Part shown: in pieces, positions 35,405 to 44,979 of the stretch
Numbering within the stretch: position 1 is the stretch's first letter
How the letters are laid out: every line of letters begins with the position of its first letter
Source of the DNA: G963708235 sp963708235
Lineage (GTDB): Bacteria; Actinomycetota; Acidimicrobiia; Spongiisociales; UBA5794
NCBI GenBank assembly: GCA_963708235.1
Contig: OY970200.1
Coordinates: 2,666,001 to 2,730,000 of the forward strand
Length of the DNA stretch: 64,000 bases
Direction of reading: 5' to 3'
Notes under the pieces: model-generated
Databases searched by the model: none
What the model was told of the DNA's origin: nothing
Seen by the model: only the letters and a program-made list of their open reading frames with translations
Program-made: the position numbers and the translations under genes

Positions 35405-36605
35405 ATGACATTCGACGTCACCATCGTGGGAGGTGGCATCCTCGGTCTGTCCACGGCGCGCCTGCTGGCCGTGCGCCGACCCGGGCTCCGTATCGCCGTG
35501 CTCGAGAAGGAATCTCGCCTCGCCACCCACCAGACCGGGCACAACAGCGGCGTGATCCATGCCGGTCTCTACTACGCACCCGGTTCCCTCAAGGCTCGTC
35601 TCTGTGTCGCCGGTCGCCAGGATCTCGTCGAGTTCTGTGAACGCCGGGACATCCCGGTGGGCCGCACCGGGAAGCTGGTGGTGGCCTCTGACCGGTCCGA
35701 GCTCCGCCGCATTGGACGAACTGACCCGCCGGGCCGCCGCCAACGGACTCGAAGCCGAGCGGCTCGGCCCCGACGGGATCGCCGACCACGAGCCGCACGT
35801 CGCCGGGGTTGCCGCCCTCAAGGTGCCCGAGACCGCCGTCGTCGACTTCGGTGTGGTGGCCCAGGCGTTTGCAGCGGAAGCGGCCACGTCGGGGGTGGAG
35901 ATCCGGACCGGATTCGAGGTCGTGGCCGCACACCGGGAAACAGGTCACTGGCGTCTCGAGTCACCGGCCGGTCCGTTGACGACGCGCCTCGTGGTCAACT
36001 GCGCCGGTCTGCAGGTCGACCGGTTCTCCGAACTGCTCGGTCACCAGCCGGGCGTGAGGATCATCCCCTTCCGTGGCGAGTACCGGTCACTGCGACCGGA
36101 GCGCACCGGGCTGATCAACGGTCTGGTGTACCCGGTCCCGGATCCACGCTTCCCGTTTCTCGGGGTGCATTTCACCAAAGATCTTGCCGGTTCCGTCGAG
36201 ATCGGCCCCAACGCCGTGCTCGCCCTGGCCCGAGAGGGCTACCGGCGCAGCCAGGTCAACGGTGCGGATCTCCGGGCGCTGGTGACCTCACGGCGACTGA
36301 TGAGGCTGGGGCGTCGCTACTGGCGGACCGGCGCCGGTGAGGTATGGCGGTCGCTGTCGACAAAGGCGTTTGTCCGTAACGCCGCCCGGCTGGTCCCGGC
36401 GCTCACGGCCGCCGATCTCGCCGGTCATCGTTCCGGGGTTCGCGCCCAGGCAGTCCGGCCCGACGGCACCCTGGTCGACGACTTCGTCATCGAAGATTCT
36501 CCAGGTGCGGTCCACATCCTCAACGCCCCGTCCCCCGGGGCCACCGCCTCGATCGCCATCGGCGACCATATCGTCGACCGGACGCTGGCCCACCTCGAGG
36601 GCTGA
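35405..36605 (+). CDS. lhgO: L-2-hydroxyglutarate oxidase, frameshifted
   Basis: An FAD-dependent oxidase that returns L-2-hydroxyglutarate to 2-oxoglutarate. The N-terminal FAD motif VGGGILGLSTARLL and the family motif HNSGVIHAGLYY are in one frame up to SDRSEL (about 35704); the rest, from AALDELTRRAAANGLEAERL to the end, is in another. Dropping one C at 35704-35705 restores a single 399-residue protein of the expected length. C-terminal features (GVRAQAVRPDGTLVDDF and APSPGATASIAIG) are intact, so the gene looks functional and the break is probably a sequence error. ATG 35405 is the first plausible start. Confidence 0.88.
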
Positions 36606-36682
36606 ACCTGCACTCGAGCTGCCCTCCCCATCGAAGGCACCGCGCCATCGAACCCAGACCGACAGCGATGACCGAATGACGA

Positions 36683-36716
36683 GTGGGATCGGATGCGTCA
36701 CCGCACCCGACCCCAC
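36683..36716 (-). terminator. Terminator after the acidic secreted protein gene
   Basis: A 15-bp stem (GTGGGATCGGATGCG and CGCACCCGACCCCAC on the plus strand, loop TCAC). The two imperfect positions are G-U pairs only in minus-strand RNA, so it acts on the gene ending at 36756. Confidence 0.7.
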
Positions 36717-36755
36717 CTGGGGGAACCGATCTCTGATCAACCGGTCACGGCGTGA

Positions 36756-37430
36756 TCAACCTTCCTCGCTGTCGTCGGTCGGACCCTCGACGTCGCCACC
36801 GGCTCCGGGTCGCACCGGGAACGGTCGGTCGGCATGCAGCGTGTCGTGCAGGTCGCTCAGTTCGTCGCGGGTGAGCCGGCCGTCGTCGAGATAGCCGCCT
36901 TCTTCGATGGCGTCGGCGAGCGGGCTGTCCTCGGCAACCAGCGGATGGTTGTCGCCGAGATCGACCAGTTCGTCGGCATCGATCACATCGTCGTCGAGCA
37001 GATCTTCGAGGTTCCGGAGGAATCCGCCCCCGGGAAACCCGCCACCGGGGAATCCGCGCCCATGACCCGCTCCCCCACCACGGCCGGGCCGGTCACCCAA
37101 CTCGCTGCGGAGGGTTTCGAGTCGGGCGGCGATCGCTGCGGCGACCTCGTCGGCCTGCGCCCGGGTCAGGGTGTCATCGGCGACGAGCCCGTCGAGCACC
37201 TCGTCGAGGACGTCGTCCCCGAGCAGTCCTTTCGGTGCTCCCCACTTCTTGTCGTCGGCCGCACCGGGATCGCCCGCCACCGTCGTGGTGGTCTGGTTGG
37301 GCTCCTCGGTGGCCGTGTCCCCGGTCGCGGTGTCCTGGGCGGTGGCGGCGGTTGGCGCCACCAGGGCGTAGGAGGCCCCGCCAACGGCGATCACTCCCAC
37401 CGCCAACAACCCCGCAAATAACTTGCGCAT
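36756..37430 (-). CDS. Acidic secreted protein downstream of a two-component system
   Basis: 224 residues with a signal peptide (MRKLFAGLLAVGVIAVGGAS) and a Thr/Glu-rich linker. Two helical segments carry a 'D-x-L-T-x-x-Q/E' pattern (DDTLTRAQADEVAAAIAARL and DDGRLTRDELSDLHDTL), common in actinobacterial secreted proteins, separated by a Gly-rich stretch (RGGGAGHGRGFPGGG). The Asp-rich turns might bind calcium but are not canonical EF hands. It lies 104 bases after the histidine kinase gene, same strand, so it may be part of the same regulon or output. Confidence 0.75.
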   Translation of the reverse strand: MRKLFAGLLAVGVIAVGGASYALVAPTAATAQDTATGDTATEEPNQTTTTVAGDPGAADDKKWGAPKGLLGDDVLDEVLDGLVADDTLTRAQADEVAAAIAARLETLRSELGDRPGRGGGAGHGRGFPGGGFPGGGFLRNLEDLLDDDVIDADELVDLGDNHPLVAEDSPLADAIEEGGYLDDGRLTRDELSDLHDTLHADRPFPVRPGAGGDVEGPTDDSEEG

Positions 37431-37534
37431 CTGTGGTGTCCTCTTCTCGCTACGGCAGCCCCTGGAACCAGGATGCGGGTCTGCCGTGAAGCGCAGATGA
37501 ACGCCACATGAGAGAACGCTGAGAACCCGGATCC

Positions 37535-38893
37535 TCAGCCGGGATGGGCGGGCAGCACGAAGCCGACCAGCGCCCCACCGGTGGCCGCATCGTCGACGAA
37601 TACGGTGCCGCCGTGGTCGGTCACCACCTTGTCGACGATGGCGAGACCCAGACCGGACCCGGGTCTGGTGCGAGCCTCCGCCGACCGGTAGAACCGGTCG
37701 AAGACCCGGGGCCGGTCGGCCGGGTCGATGCCGGGACCGGAGTCGACAACGGCGACCCGCCCGGCGCCGACGCTGATTCGGATCGGGGCACCGTCCGGGC
37801 TCCACTTGTCGGCGTTGTCTATGAGGTTCCCGACGGCCCGTTCCAGCGCCGCCGGTCGTCCGGTCACCGAGGTGGGTGTGGCCGTCAACTCGATGGGGCG
37901 GTTCAGTCGTCGCCGGAAGCGGTCGACCACCTGCTCCACCAGCACATCGAGCGCCACCGGCTCCATCGCTCCGGAGGTGGCGTCGGGATCGCCGGCGAGC
38001 TCGACCAACTCGGAGACCAGGGCGCTCAACTCGGCGAGTTCCGAGGTGGCGGCGTCGAGCAACTCGGTGCGCTCGCCGGCGGTGACGGTGTCGGTGCGCG
38101 CCAGCACCTCGATGTTGGTGCGGAGGGCGGTGAGCGGGGTGCGGAGCTCGTGCCCGGCGTCGCGCACCAGTTGGTGTTGCTGGGTGCGCGAGGTCTGCAG
38201 CGCCTCCAGCATGTCGTTGAACGAACGCGCCAGACGTCCCACCTCGTCGTCGCGCCCCACCTCGATCCGGGCCGCAAGCTCTTTGGTGGCCGCCACATGC
38301 TCGACGGTTTCCGTGAGTTGATCGAGCGGTCGGAGCACCCCCCGTCCGAGGGCGAGCCCGAGCAGTGCGGCGAGGGCGACACCGATCCCGCCGATCAGGG
38401 TCATGGTTCGGGTGAGCCCGGCCACCGACCGATCGAACTCCTCGAGGCTGCGGGCCATCTGGATGGCGCCGCCTGCGGCGGGGGCGGTGATGATCCGGAG
38501 GCGACCCTCGCCATCGCCCGTTGTCCGCACCCCACCGGGGGCATCGCCGGCAGCGACCGCACGGTCATCGTCGGTCACCGGCAGCGCCACCGGTTGTCCC
38601 GGAGGAGCGTACGCCTGCCCGTCGACGTCGAGGAACTGGACGAACAGCGCATCGAAACCGCTCGGTCTGCGAGCAAGCAGACCCGCCCCGGTGTCGGGAA
38701 ACGGCGCCATCGCTCCACCTTGCCATCCTCCGCCCGGCAGCCGCTGAGCAGGGGCGATGCGCTCCATGAGGCTCTGGTCGATCTCAGCCAGCAGCTGCCG
38801 CTGGATGGCGGCATTGGCGGCAAAGACGGCGCCGACGACGACGCAGGCCACCGCCAGCGCCGAGATGAGGGCGATCCGGGTACGCAGGGTCAC
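37535..38893 (-). CDS. Sensor histidine kinase (MprB-like)
   Basis: 452 residues: membrane segment at the N-terminus, an extracytoplasmic sensor of about 130 residues, a second membrane segment (LIGGIGVALAALLGLALG), HAMP domain, the HisKA H-box DAGHELRTPLTALR (His near 247), and an ATPase domain with NLIDNADKWS (N box), DSGPGIDPADRPRVFDRF (G1/F) and GSGLGLAIV (G2). It overlaps the response regulator stop by four bases. The signal sensed is unknown; MprB in mycobacteria responds to envelope stress. Confidence 0.93.
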   Translation of the reverse strand: MTLRTRIALISALAVACVVVGAVFAANAAIQRQLLAEIDQSLMERIAPAQRLPGGGWQGGAMAPFPDTGAGLLARRPSGFDALFVQFLDVDGQAYAPPGQPVALPVTDDDRAVAAGDAPGGVRTTGDGEGRLRIITAPAAGGAIQMARSLEEFDRSVAGLTRTMTLIGGIGVALAALLGLALGRGVLRPLDQLTETVEHVAATKELAARIEVGRDDEVGRLARSFNDMLEALQTSRTQQHQLVRDAGHELRTPLTALRTNIEVLARTDTVTAGERTELLDAATSELAELSALVSELVELAGDPDATSGAMEPVALDVLVEQVVDRFRRRLNRPIELTATPTSVTGRPAALERAVGNLIDNADKWSPDGAPIRISVGAGRVAVVDSGPGIDPADRPRVFDRFYRSAEARTRPGSGLGLAIVDKVVTDHGGTVFVDDAATGGALVGFVLPAHPG

Positions 38894-39600
38894 GACGGCC
38901 GGACCACATACCCGACACCACGGACGGTGTGGATGAGACGTGGCGCCCCGTCCTCCTCGGTCTTGCGCCGCAGGTACCCGATATAGACGTCGAGAGAGTT
39001 CGACGAGGTCTCGAAATCGAAACCCCAGATCCGCTCGTAGATCACCGACCGGTTGAGCACCTGACCATGATGGCGCATCAACAGCTCGAGCAGATCGAAT
39101 TCGGTCTTGGTGAGATCGACCGGCCGCTCACCCCTGCGCACCGTGCGGGTTCCACCGTTGAGCTCGAGGTCGGCCACCCGGTACACATCGGTGGTGGCGC
39201 CGCTGGCCCGCCGCAGCAGGGCACGCAACCTGGCCAGCAACTCGTCGAGCGCAAAGGGCTTGACCAGGTAGTCGTCGGCGCCTGCGTCGAGGCCGGCGAC
39301 ACGGTCGATGACCGTCTCCCTGGCGGTGAGCATCAGGATCGGGGTGCGGTCCCCCCGTGCCCGGATCCGCCGGCATGCCTCCAACCCGTCGATGTGCGGC
39401 ATCATCACATCCATGACGACGGCGTCGGGCCGGTCGTTGAGCAGCACCGACAGCGCTTCCGACCCGTCGTGGGCGGTCACCACCGAGTACCCCTCGAAGC
39501 GAAGCGCCCGGCTCACCGCTTCGCGCACCGAGCGGTCGTCCTCGACGACCAGGACCGTGCCCATGGTTGATTCGGCGCTGCTGATCGGATCGCTTGGCAT
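38890..39600 (-). CDS. OmpR/PhoB-family response regulator (MprA-like)
   Basis: 236 residues: receiver domain with acidic pocket EDD near residues 20-22, phospho-acceptor Asp64 (VVMDVMMPH), Thr in LMLTARE and Lys in LVKPFA; then a winged-helix DNA-binding domain (LTKTEFDLLELLMRHHGQVL, ending HTVRGVGYVVRP). It is the first gene of a pair with the histidine kinase, so the pair is a classical two-component system. An internal ATG at 39564 (MGTVLVVEDD) is an alternative start that would remove 12 non-conserved residues. Confidence 0.93.
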   Translation of the reverse strand: MPSDPISSAESTMGTVLVVEDDRSVREAVSRALRFEGYSVVTAHDGSEALSVLLNDRPDAVVMDVMMPHIDGLEACRRIRARGDRTPILMLTARETVIDRVAGLDAGADDYLVKPFALDELLARLRALLRRASGATTDVYRVADLELNGGTRTVRRGERPVDLTKTEFDLLELLMRHHGQVLNRSVIYERIWGFDFETSSNSLDVYIGYLRRKTEEDGAPRLIHTVRGVGYVVRPS

Positions 39601-39684
39601 CGTCCATCCATCGTCGCCGGACGGCTTCAGAGCCCGTTGAGAGCATGGTAAGGATCGGGTGAGATTCCGCCACCGATCGGCCGG

Positions 39685-41276
39685 TCATTCCCCGTCCCTG
39701 CGTCGCCCTCCTCCCCTGCCGCGGCCCTTCTTTCCACCGGTCCGGTTCCCAACGTTGTGGGCCGATCTGCGCCGGGTGACGACGGCCAGGAGATTGCGGA
39801 ACGCCGTGGTCGGGGTCTCGGTACCGTCGGCGGCTTTGACCACCGAGAAGTACCGGACGTGGCGGAGTCCGCCCGGCCCGGGCTCGACGGAGGCATCGAA
39901 CACGTTGGCGCCGAACCGGTCACTGGCCGGATTGGTTCCGTGGAAGAGGTCGCGGGACAGGTCACACCGGGGGAACGCTGGGAGCAGCGGGAGTGAGCCG
40001 AGGGACGGGATCGGGGGGTTGGCGGCGAATGCGAAGAGCCGGTCGGGTGCGACCAACCCGGCCCCCGGAACCGGGACCACACATCCAGCCAGTGCCGACA
40101 ACGCCGACCACGGGTTGACGGCAAGTTGGATCTCGTCGCCGGGGACGAGACCGGCCCAGACATGGGCGGGGTCGATCGGGAGGCGGCTGACATCGACGGC
40201 CCAGACCCCCGGCGAGCCGAGCAGGACCAGCACCACGCTCCGCCCGCTGTCGAGATGGAACAACGACTGGGCGGCGACGATGGAACCGTACGAGTGCCCG
40301 ACCAGGGTGATCTCCCGCCCGGCAGGGAGCCCGTCGACAAGGCGACCGATGCGTTCCGCCCCTTGGCGGGCAGGACCTCTGACCACCGCACCGAGAACGT
40401 TGTCCGGCGGGTCATAGAGCAGCCCCGTGACCACTGCCAGCTCGCCGCCGGTCGGGTCGTGGCGGACCATCCGCCGGGCGTCGACGACAAGCTGGCCCGT
40501 CGCCCCCTGGTACTTGGTGGTGCCGACGCCCGGGACGAGGACCACCACATGTTCGGCGTCCACCGGTCCGACCCATTCCGAGATGATCCCGTCACCGTCC
40601 CAACCGAAGTGGAGGAAGTTCCGGCCCGGTTCGAGCATCCGGTTCAGAGCGGCGATATCACGCTCCAACACATCGACCATCCAGGGTGGGGAGACGTCGG
40701 TCGATCCCCCGTTGTCGAGCAGCCCTGGGACGCTCCCGCGGTCGGGTCTGTCCAGCCGGCGCTGCAGATCGTCCCGGAGCCGTTCGATCAGATGGCGGTT
40801 GGCGGCGAATCGCCATTCGAGCGGGGCGCCGTCGCTGCGGGCCACCAGCTCGGGGCGACCGCGATGGCCCGTTCCACTTCGGCGGCGCTGCGCCCGGAGA
40901 GATACCCGGCCACGCTCGTCCCGGGCCAGAGCTTGGCGAGCCGCGCCCGATACACGACCTCGGAGGGCTCGAAGAGGGCCCGCCTGGCGGCGTCGCGGGT
41001 CCCGGCCATCAGTTCCGGAGTGGTGAAGGTGGTGGTGGCGGCATCCCACGCCTGTTTGTCGAGGGCGTCGGCACGGTGGAGGAGACTGTCGGCCCAGGTC
41101 CGTCCCCATTCGGTGATGGCCCGGCTCTCCACCGCCACGGAAGCCGCCGCTTCGTGGTATCCGAACCCGGCGGCCAACGTCGCCACCCCCTCGGCGACCG
41201 AGACCTGTTCGCACCGCTCCGCAAGTTCCCGGGCCAGGGCCCGCATCGCATCCGGATCCCCCCACGAGGTGGTCAT
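39685..41276 (-). CDS. DUF1023 alpha/beta hydrolase, frameshifted
   Basis: The N-terminal about 140 residues (MTTSWGDPDAMRALARELAE onward) form a helical WXG-like domain; the C-terminal part is an alpha/beta hydrolase with VVVLVPGVGT and the nucleophile motif VGHSYGSIVAAQS. The two parts are in different frames, meeting at the CCCC run near 40850-40856, where one base seems missing; repair joins AIAVAP to ELVARSDGAPLEWRF and gives about 530 residues. The C-terminus is a Gly/Arg/Lys-rich tail. DUF1023 proteins are common in actinobacteria and lack a known substrate. The break is probably a sequence error. Confidence 0.82.
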
Positions 41277-41372
41277 GACCCGAACCTATCGCACCGACCA
41301 CCTGACCACAATAACCTTATCTGCCGTCAACCATCATCCGACAGGCGGGGTCGAGGCAATGGCTGACGCCTC

Positions 41373-41424
41373 GGAGGCCGGACGGAACCCGCACCCAGAC
41401 GCAACGGATTCCTGTCCGGCCTCC
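41373..41424 (-). terminator. Terminator of the MacAB-like operon
   Basis: GGAGGCCGGAC and GTCCGGCCTCC form a perfect 11-bp stem with a 30-base loop, just downstream of the permease stop at 41442 (minus strand). Confidence 0.6.
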
Positions 41425-41441
41425 AAACCGCACGATGGGGC

Positions 41442-42683
41442 TCAGCCGCTGCGCAACGCCTCCGTCGGTGACATCCGGGCGGCCCGGATCGCCGGGTAGA
41501 GCCCGGCCACGGCCCCGATCAGCAGTGCGGCCGCCACCCCACCTCCGATGGCAAGCGGAGGAATCATCGTCGACCACCCTTCGAGGGCGGCGTACGCCGA
41601 GGTCACCCCCACACCGAGCAGCACCCCGCCGATCCCGCCGATGGTGGCCAGCAGCAACGCCTCGCCGAGGAACTGCAGCGCCACGTGTCGTTTGGTGGCG
41701 CCCAGCGCCCGGCGGAGACCGATCTCGGTCCGGCGTTCCAGCACCGAGATCACCATCACGTTGGCGATGCCGACACCACCGACCAGCAGCGCCACCGCAC
41801 CCAGTCCGAGGAACAGGGCGGTGAAGGCATCGTCGGCGGCCTCCTTGGCTTCGAGGGCATCGGTGGGCCGGTCGACCGTCACCTCCTCGGGTGTCTCCGG
41901 GTTGACGGTGGCGGCGAGCACTCCCATCACCGCACCCACCGACTCCGGGTCGGTTCGGACATAGATGGCGGTGGGGACGTTGTCGTCGTCGAGATAGGTC
42001 TCGGCGGCACCCATCCCGACCAGGGCTGCCCGGTCGAGATCGGGGCTCAACTCGAACGGGTCGAGCACACCGATCACGGTGAACCACTCCCCACCGAGCC
42101 ACACCACCTGATCCCCGGTCACATCGTCGATCCCGAGCCGCTCCGCCGCCACCGAGCCGAGGACCGTGGTGGGGAACGCCTGGGAGGCCTCATCGAAGAA
42201 CCGGCCGTGAGCCATGGTTCCTCCCAGGGTGTTGAGCAGTTCGAGATCGACCGCCTGCACCGTGAGCCCACCGGTCTCCGACGAGGGGATCAGATCGGTG
42301 CGATAGACGGCAGCGTCGGCAACGGCGCTGACCGCACTGGTGACCTCGACCGGGCCGATCAGCGAGACCATCCCCGTTGCCTCGGCGGGCAGCTCGCCGC
42401 TGCCCCTGCCGAACCCCTCGCCGGCCTCCACCGTGAGCAGGTTGGTGCCGAGACGATCCAATTGGGCGAGGAGGTCGGATTTCGACGATTCGGACAGACC
42501 GAGCACTCCGACCATGGCGGCGATCCCGATCATGATCCCGAGCGCCGAGAGCGCCGCACGGAGCTTGCGGGTACGCAACCCGACGCTCGCCACCCGTCCC
42601 ACGTCGGCGAGATGGAGGGCGCTCGGCTGTGGGGGCGCCGGCCGGGTTGCCTCGGTACGGTCCGACACCGCCATTCGGCTCAT
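41442..42683 (-). CDS. MacB-type ABC transporter permease (FtsX family)
   Basis: 413 residues: one membrane segment near residue 45, a large extracytoplasmic MacB core domain (about 65-280), then three membrane segments with the FtsX-like motif ERRTEIGLRRALGATKRHV. The end PAIRAARMSPTEALRSG is the classical terminus of this family. It pairs with the ATPase gene, overlapping by four bases. Acts in mechanotransmission-type export of peptides, lipids or drugs from the outer face of the membrane; the cargo is unknown. Confidence 0.92.
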   Translation of the reverse strand: MSRMAVSDRTEATRPAPPQPSALHLADVGRVASVGLRTRKLRAALSALGIMIGIAAMVGVLGLSESSKSDLLAQLDRLGTNLLTVEAGEGFGRGSGELPAEATGMVSLIGPVEVTSAVSAVADAAVYRTDLIPSSETGGLTVQAVDLELLNTLGGTMAHGRFFDEASQAFPTTVLGSVAAERLGIDDVTGDQVVWLGGEWFTVIGVLDPFELSPDLDRAALVGMGAAETYLDDDNVPTAIYVRTDPESVGAVMGVLAATVNPETPEEVTVDRPTDALEAKEAADDAFTALFLGLGAVALLVGGVGIANVMVISVLERRTEIGLRRALGATKRHVALQFLGEALLLATIGGIGGVLLGVGVTSAYAALEGWSTMIPPLAIGGGVAAALLIGAVAGLYPAIRAARMSPTEALRSG

Positions 42684-43420
42684 GGTCGACTCCAGTCGCT
42701 GGCGCCATCGTGTTCGATGAACCCGTCCCGCATCGCAATCACCCGCGGAAAGTGCGCCGCCATGTCGCGGTCATGGGTGATCACGACGATGGTGGCGCCC
42801 TGATCGTTGAGCTCCTCGATCAACGCCACGATCGAGGCGCTGGTCACCGAGTCGAGGTTTCCGGTCGGCTCGTCCGCCAGGATGATGTCCGGGTTTCCGA
42901 CCAGTGCCCTGGCGATGGCGACACGCTGGCGCTCCCCACCGGAGAGCTCGGTGGCGACATGGCCGGTCCGGTGGCCGAGCCCCACCCGCTCGAGGGCGGC
43001 GAGCGCCAACTTCCGTCTCTCCGAGAGCGGGGCTCCGGTGTAGAGCAATCCGTCGCCGACATTGTCGAGTGCGGTGTAGCCGCTGAGGAGATGGAAGTTC
43101 TGGAAGACGAACCCGATGTGGTGCGCGCGCAACGCCGAGAGGTCGCGATCGGACATCGTGGACACCCGGTGACCGGCGACGGTGACCTCACCGAGGGTGG
43201 GGCGGTCGAGCGTGCCGACGATGTGGAGCAACGTCGACTTCCCCGATCCGGACGGTCCCACCACAGCAACGAGTTCGCCCCGCCCCACCTCGAACGTGAC
43301 CCCGCGAAGCGCCTGGACCGGAGGCGTCGTCGGGTACTCCTTGACCACATCGTCGAGATGGAGCACCGCCGGTGGTCGGCCCGGCGAGGGTGAAGTGGGC
43401 GAGTATTCGACGGCGGTCAT
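42680..43420 (-). CDS. MacB/LolD-type ABC transporter ATPase
   Basis: 246 residues: Walker A GPSGSGKSTLLH, Q-loop FVFQNFHLL, signature LSGGERQRVAIARAL, Walker B IILADEPTGNLDS and switch His VVITHD, all intact. The sequence type (VKEYPTTPPVQALRGVTFEV at the start) is that of MacB/LolD exporters. Four-base overlaps with the adaptor upstream and the permease downstream show the three are one export unit. Confidence 0.94.
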   Translation of the reverse strand: MTAVEYSPTSPSPGRPPAVLHLDDVVKEYPTTPPVQALRGVTFEVGRGELVAVVGPSGSGKSTLLHIVGTLDRPTLGEVTVAGHRVSTMSDRDLSALRAHHIGFVFQNFHLLSGYTALDNVGDGLLYTGAPLSERRKLALAALERVGLGHRTGHVATELSGGERQRVAIARALVGNPDIILADEPTGNLDSVTSASIVALIEELNDQGATIVVITHDRDMAAHFPRVIAMRDGFIEHDGASDWSRP

Positions 43421-44979
43421 GGCACCACGACCATGTCGTCGATGCTGAGGTCGTCCGAGGTGACCTCGACCATCCCGTTGGCGAAGAACCCCGGCGTCAC
43501 CCCCACCAGACGCGCCGGTTCGGTGCCGGCGACCTCTACGGCGTACCCGCCTTCGGCGAGGGCGATCAACGCCGCCACCGGCACCGCCATCACGCCTTCG
43601 ACCGAGTCGGTGACGATGTCGACGTCGACCGGGGCCTCGTCGAGGCCGCTGGCTGCATCCGGGTCGGTCAGGAGGATGGTGACTTCGAACACCGCGGTGC
43701 CGTCGTCGCCGATGGTGGCGATCTCGTCGACGCTGTCGACCGTCGCCTCCACGTCGGTGCCGTCAGGAAGTTCGACGGTGACGAGGTCGCCGACCGACAC
43801 CAGATCCTGATCGGCGGCGGGGAGATCCAGCGCCACCACGATGTCGCTACCGGTCACGCCGAGCACGGCGACGCCTTCACCGACCACGGTTCCGGCGCTG
43901 ACCAGGTGTTCGGCGATCCGCACCGGGGCAGAGGCGAAGACCACCTCCCACCGTTCCAGGACACCGTCGGCGGTGGCGCCGATGGCCTGCTGCCAGGCGA
44001 CAACCGCACGTCGCGTCGATGTGTCGAAGACGCCGTCGACCACCAGATCACCACCGTCGCTGTAGCCGAGACGGGTGAGCGCCGCCTCCAGCTGCTCGAC
44101 GTCCTGCCCGCTCGGTGGCACGCCGCTGCCGATCTCCATGACCGCAGCGCCCTCACCGGCGGATTGGCCCACGGCGACCGTGTGCGCACGGACCTCCACG
44201 GGGCCGGGAGCGACGATCACATCGCCGACATCGACGCTCCCCGTCTCTTCCAGTCCGAGATCCTCCTGCCATCGCTTCACCATCGAGCGTGTGTAGCTGG
44301 TGAACTCCTCGTCGACGGTGACCGTCCCGTCGGGGTCGTAGCCGAGTTCGACGAGCGCAGCTTCGAGCTGCTCTATATCGGGCCCGTCGTCACTCGATGT
44401 GGAGAGTGTCCGCCACATCGCCTGGTCGCCGTAGAGGAGCACCACCGGGACGGCGTCGATCCGATAGACGACGTCACCCTGGCGCAGCACCTCTCCGACC
44501 GCAGCGGCATCGGTGAGTGTGCCCGCCGACCGTCCGGTGATCGCCACCGCCTCCTCGCTCAGTGCGAGTGTCCGGTACATCGGGGCGTCACCGATCAACA
44601 GGGAGACCGGGGCGTCGTCGACGGCGAACAGGACCTCTCCTTCGTCGACGACCTCCCCCGGAGCGACCATGGCGGTCACCGTCCCCGCAAGCCCGGAGGT
44701 GATGCCGTCACCGGCGATCCGACCCAGAGTGGCCGAATAGGTGGTGACCGAGGAGAGATCGGTCATCTGGACCTGGGCGGTGTTGACCGGTGCCGTAGCG
44801 GCGGCGTCGGCGTCGGCCTCGTCTGCCGGCCACGCCATCCAACCGACGGTGGCAACCACCACGACCAGGGCAACCACCAGCACCCACCAGCGGCGCAACC
44901 GCGAGGCGTGCACCTCGGGAACCATCGGATCAGGGGTGGTGTGACCACTCAATGGGATCTCGGTACGGGTATCAGGCAT
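43417..44979 (-). CDS. HlyD/MacA-like membrane adaptor with two peptidoglycan-binding-like modules
   Basis: 520 residues: cytoplasmic tail, one membrane span (about 32-50), a biotinyl-lipoyl-like hairpin domain (GTVTAMVAPGEVVDEGEVLFAVD), two PG_binding_1-like modules (each starting D-x-EQLEAAL-x-x-LGY and ending in a helix with W/Q), and a C-terminal beta-barrel region. It begins within the 3' end of the lipoprotein gene (8-base overlap) and overlaps the ATPase gene by four bases. In a monoderm-type envelope such adaptors may dock the exporter to the cell wall. Exact partner and cargo unknown. Confidence 0.87.
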   Translation of the reverse strand: MPDTRTEIPLSGHTTPDPMVPEVHASRLRRWWVLVVALVVVVATVGWMAWPADEADADAAATAPVNTAQVQMTDLSSVTTYSATLGRIAGDGITSGLAGTVTAMVAPGEVVDEGEVLFAVDDAPVSLLIGDAPMYRTLALSEEAVAITGRSAGTLTDAAAVGEVLRQGDVVYRIDAVPVVLLYGDQAMWRTLSTSSDDGPDIEQLEAALVELGYDPDGTVTVDEEFTSYTRSMVKRWQEDLGLEETGSVDVGDVIVAPGPVEVRAHTVAVGQSAGEGAAVMEIGSGVPPSGQDVEQLEAALTRLGYSDGGDLVVDGVFDTSTRRAVVAWQQAIGATADGVLERWEVVFASAPVRIAEHLVSAGTVVGEGVAVLGVTGSDIVVALDLPAADQDLVSVGDLVTVELPDGTDVEATVDSVDEIATIGDDGTAVFEVTILLTDPDAASGLDEAPVDVDIVTDSVEGVMAVPVAALIALAEGGYAVEVAGTEPARLVGVTPGFFANGMVEVTSDDLSIDDMVVVP

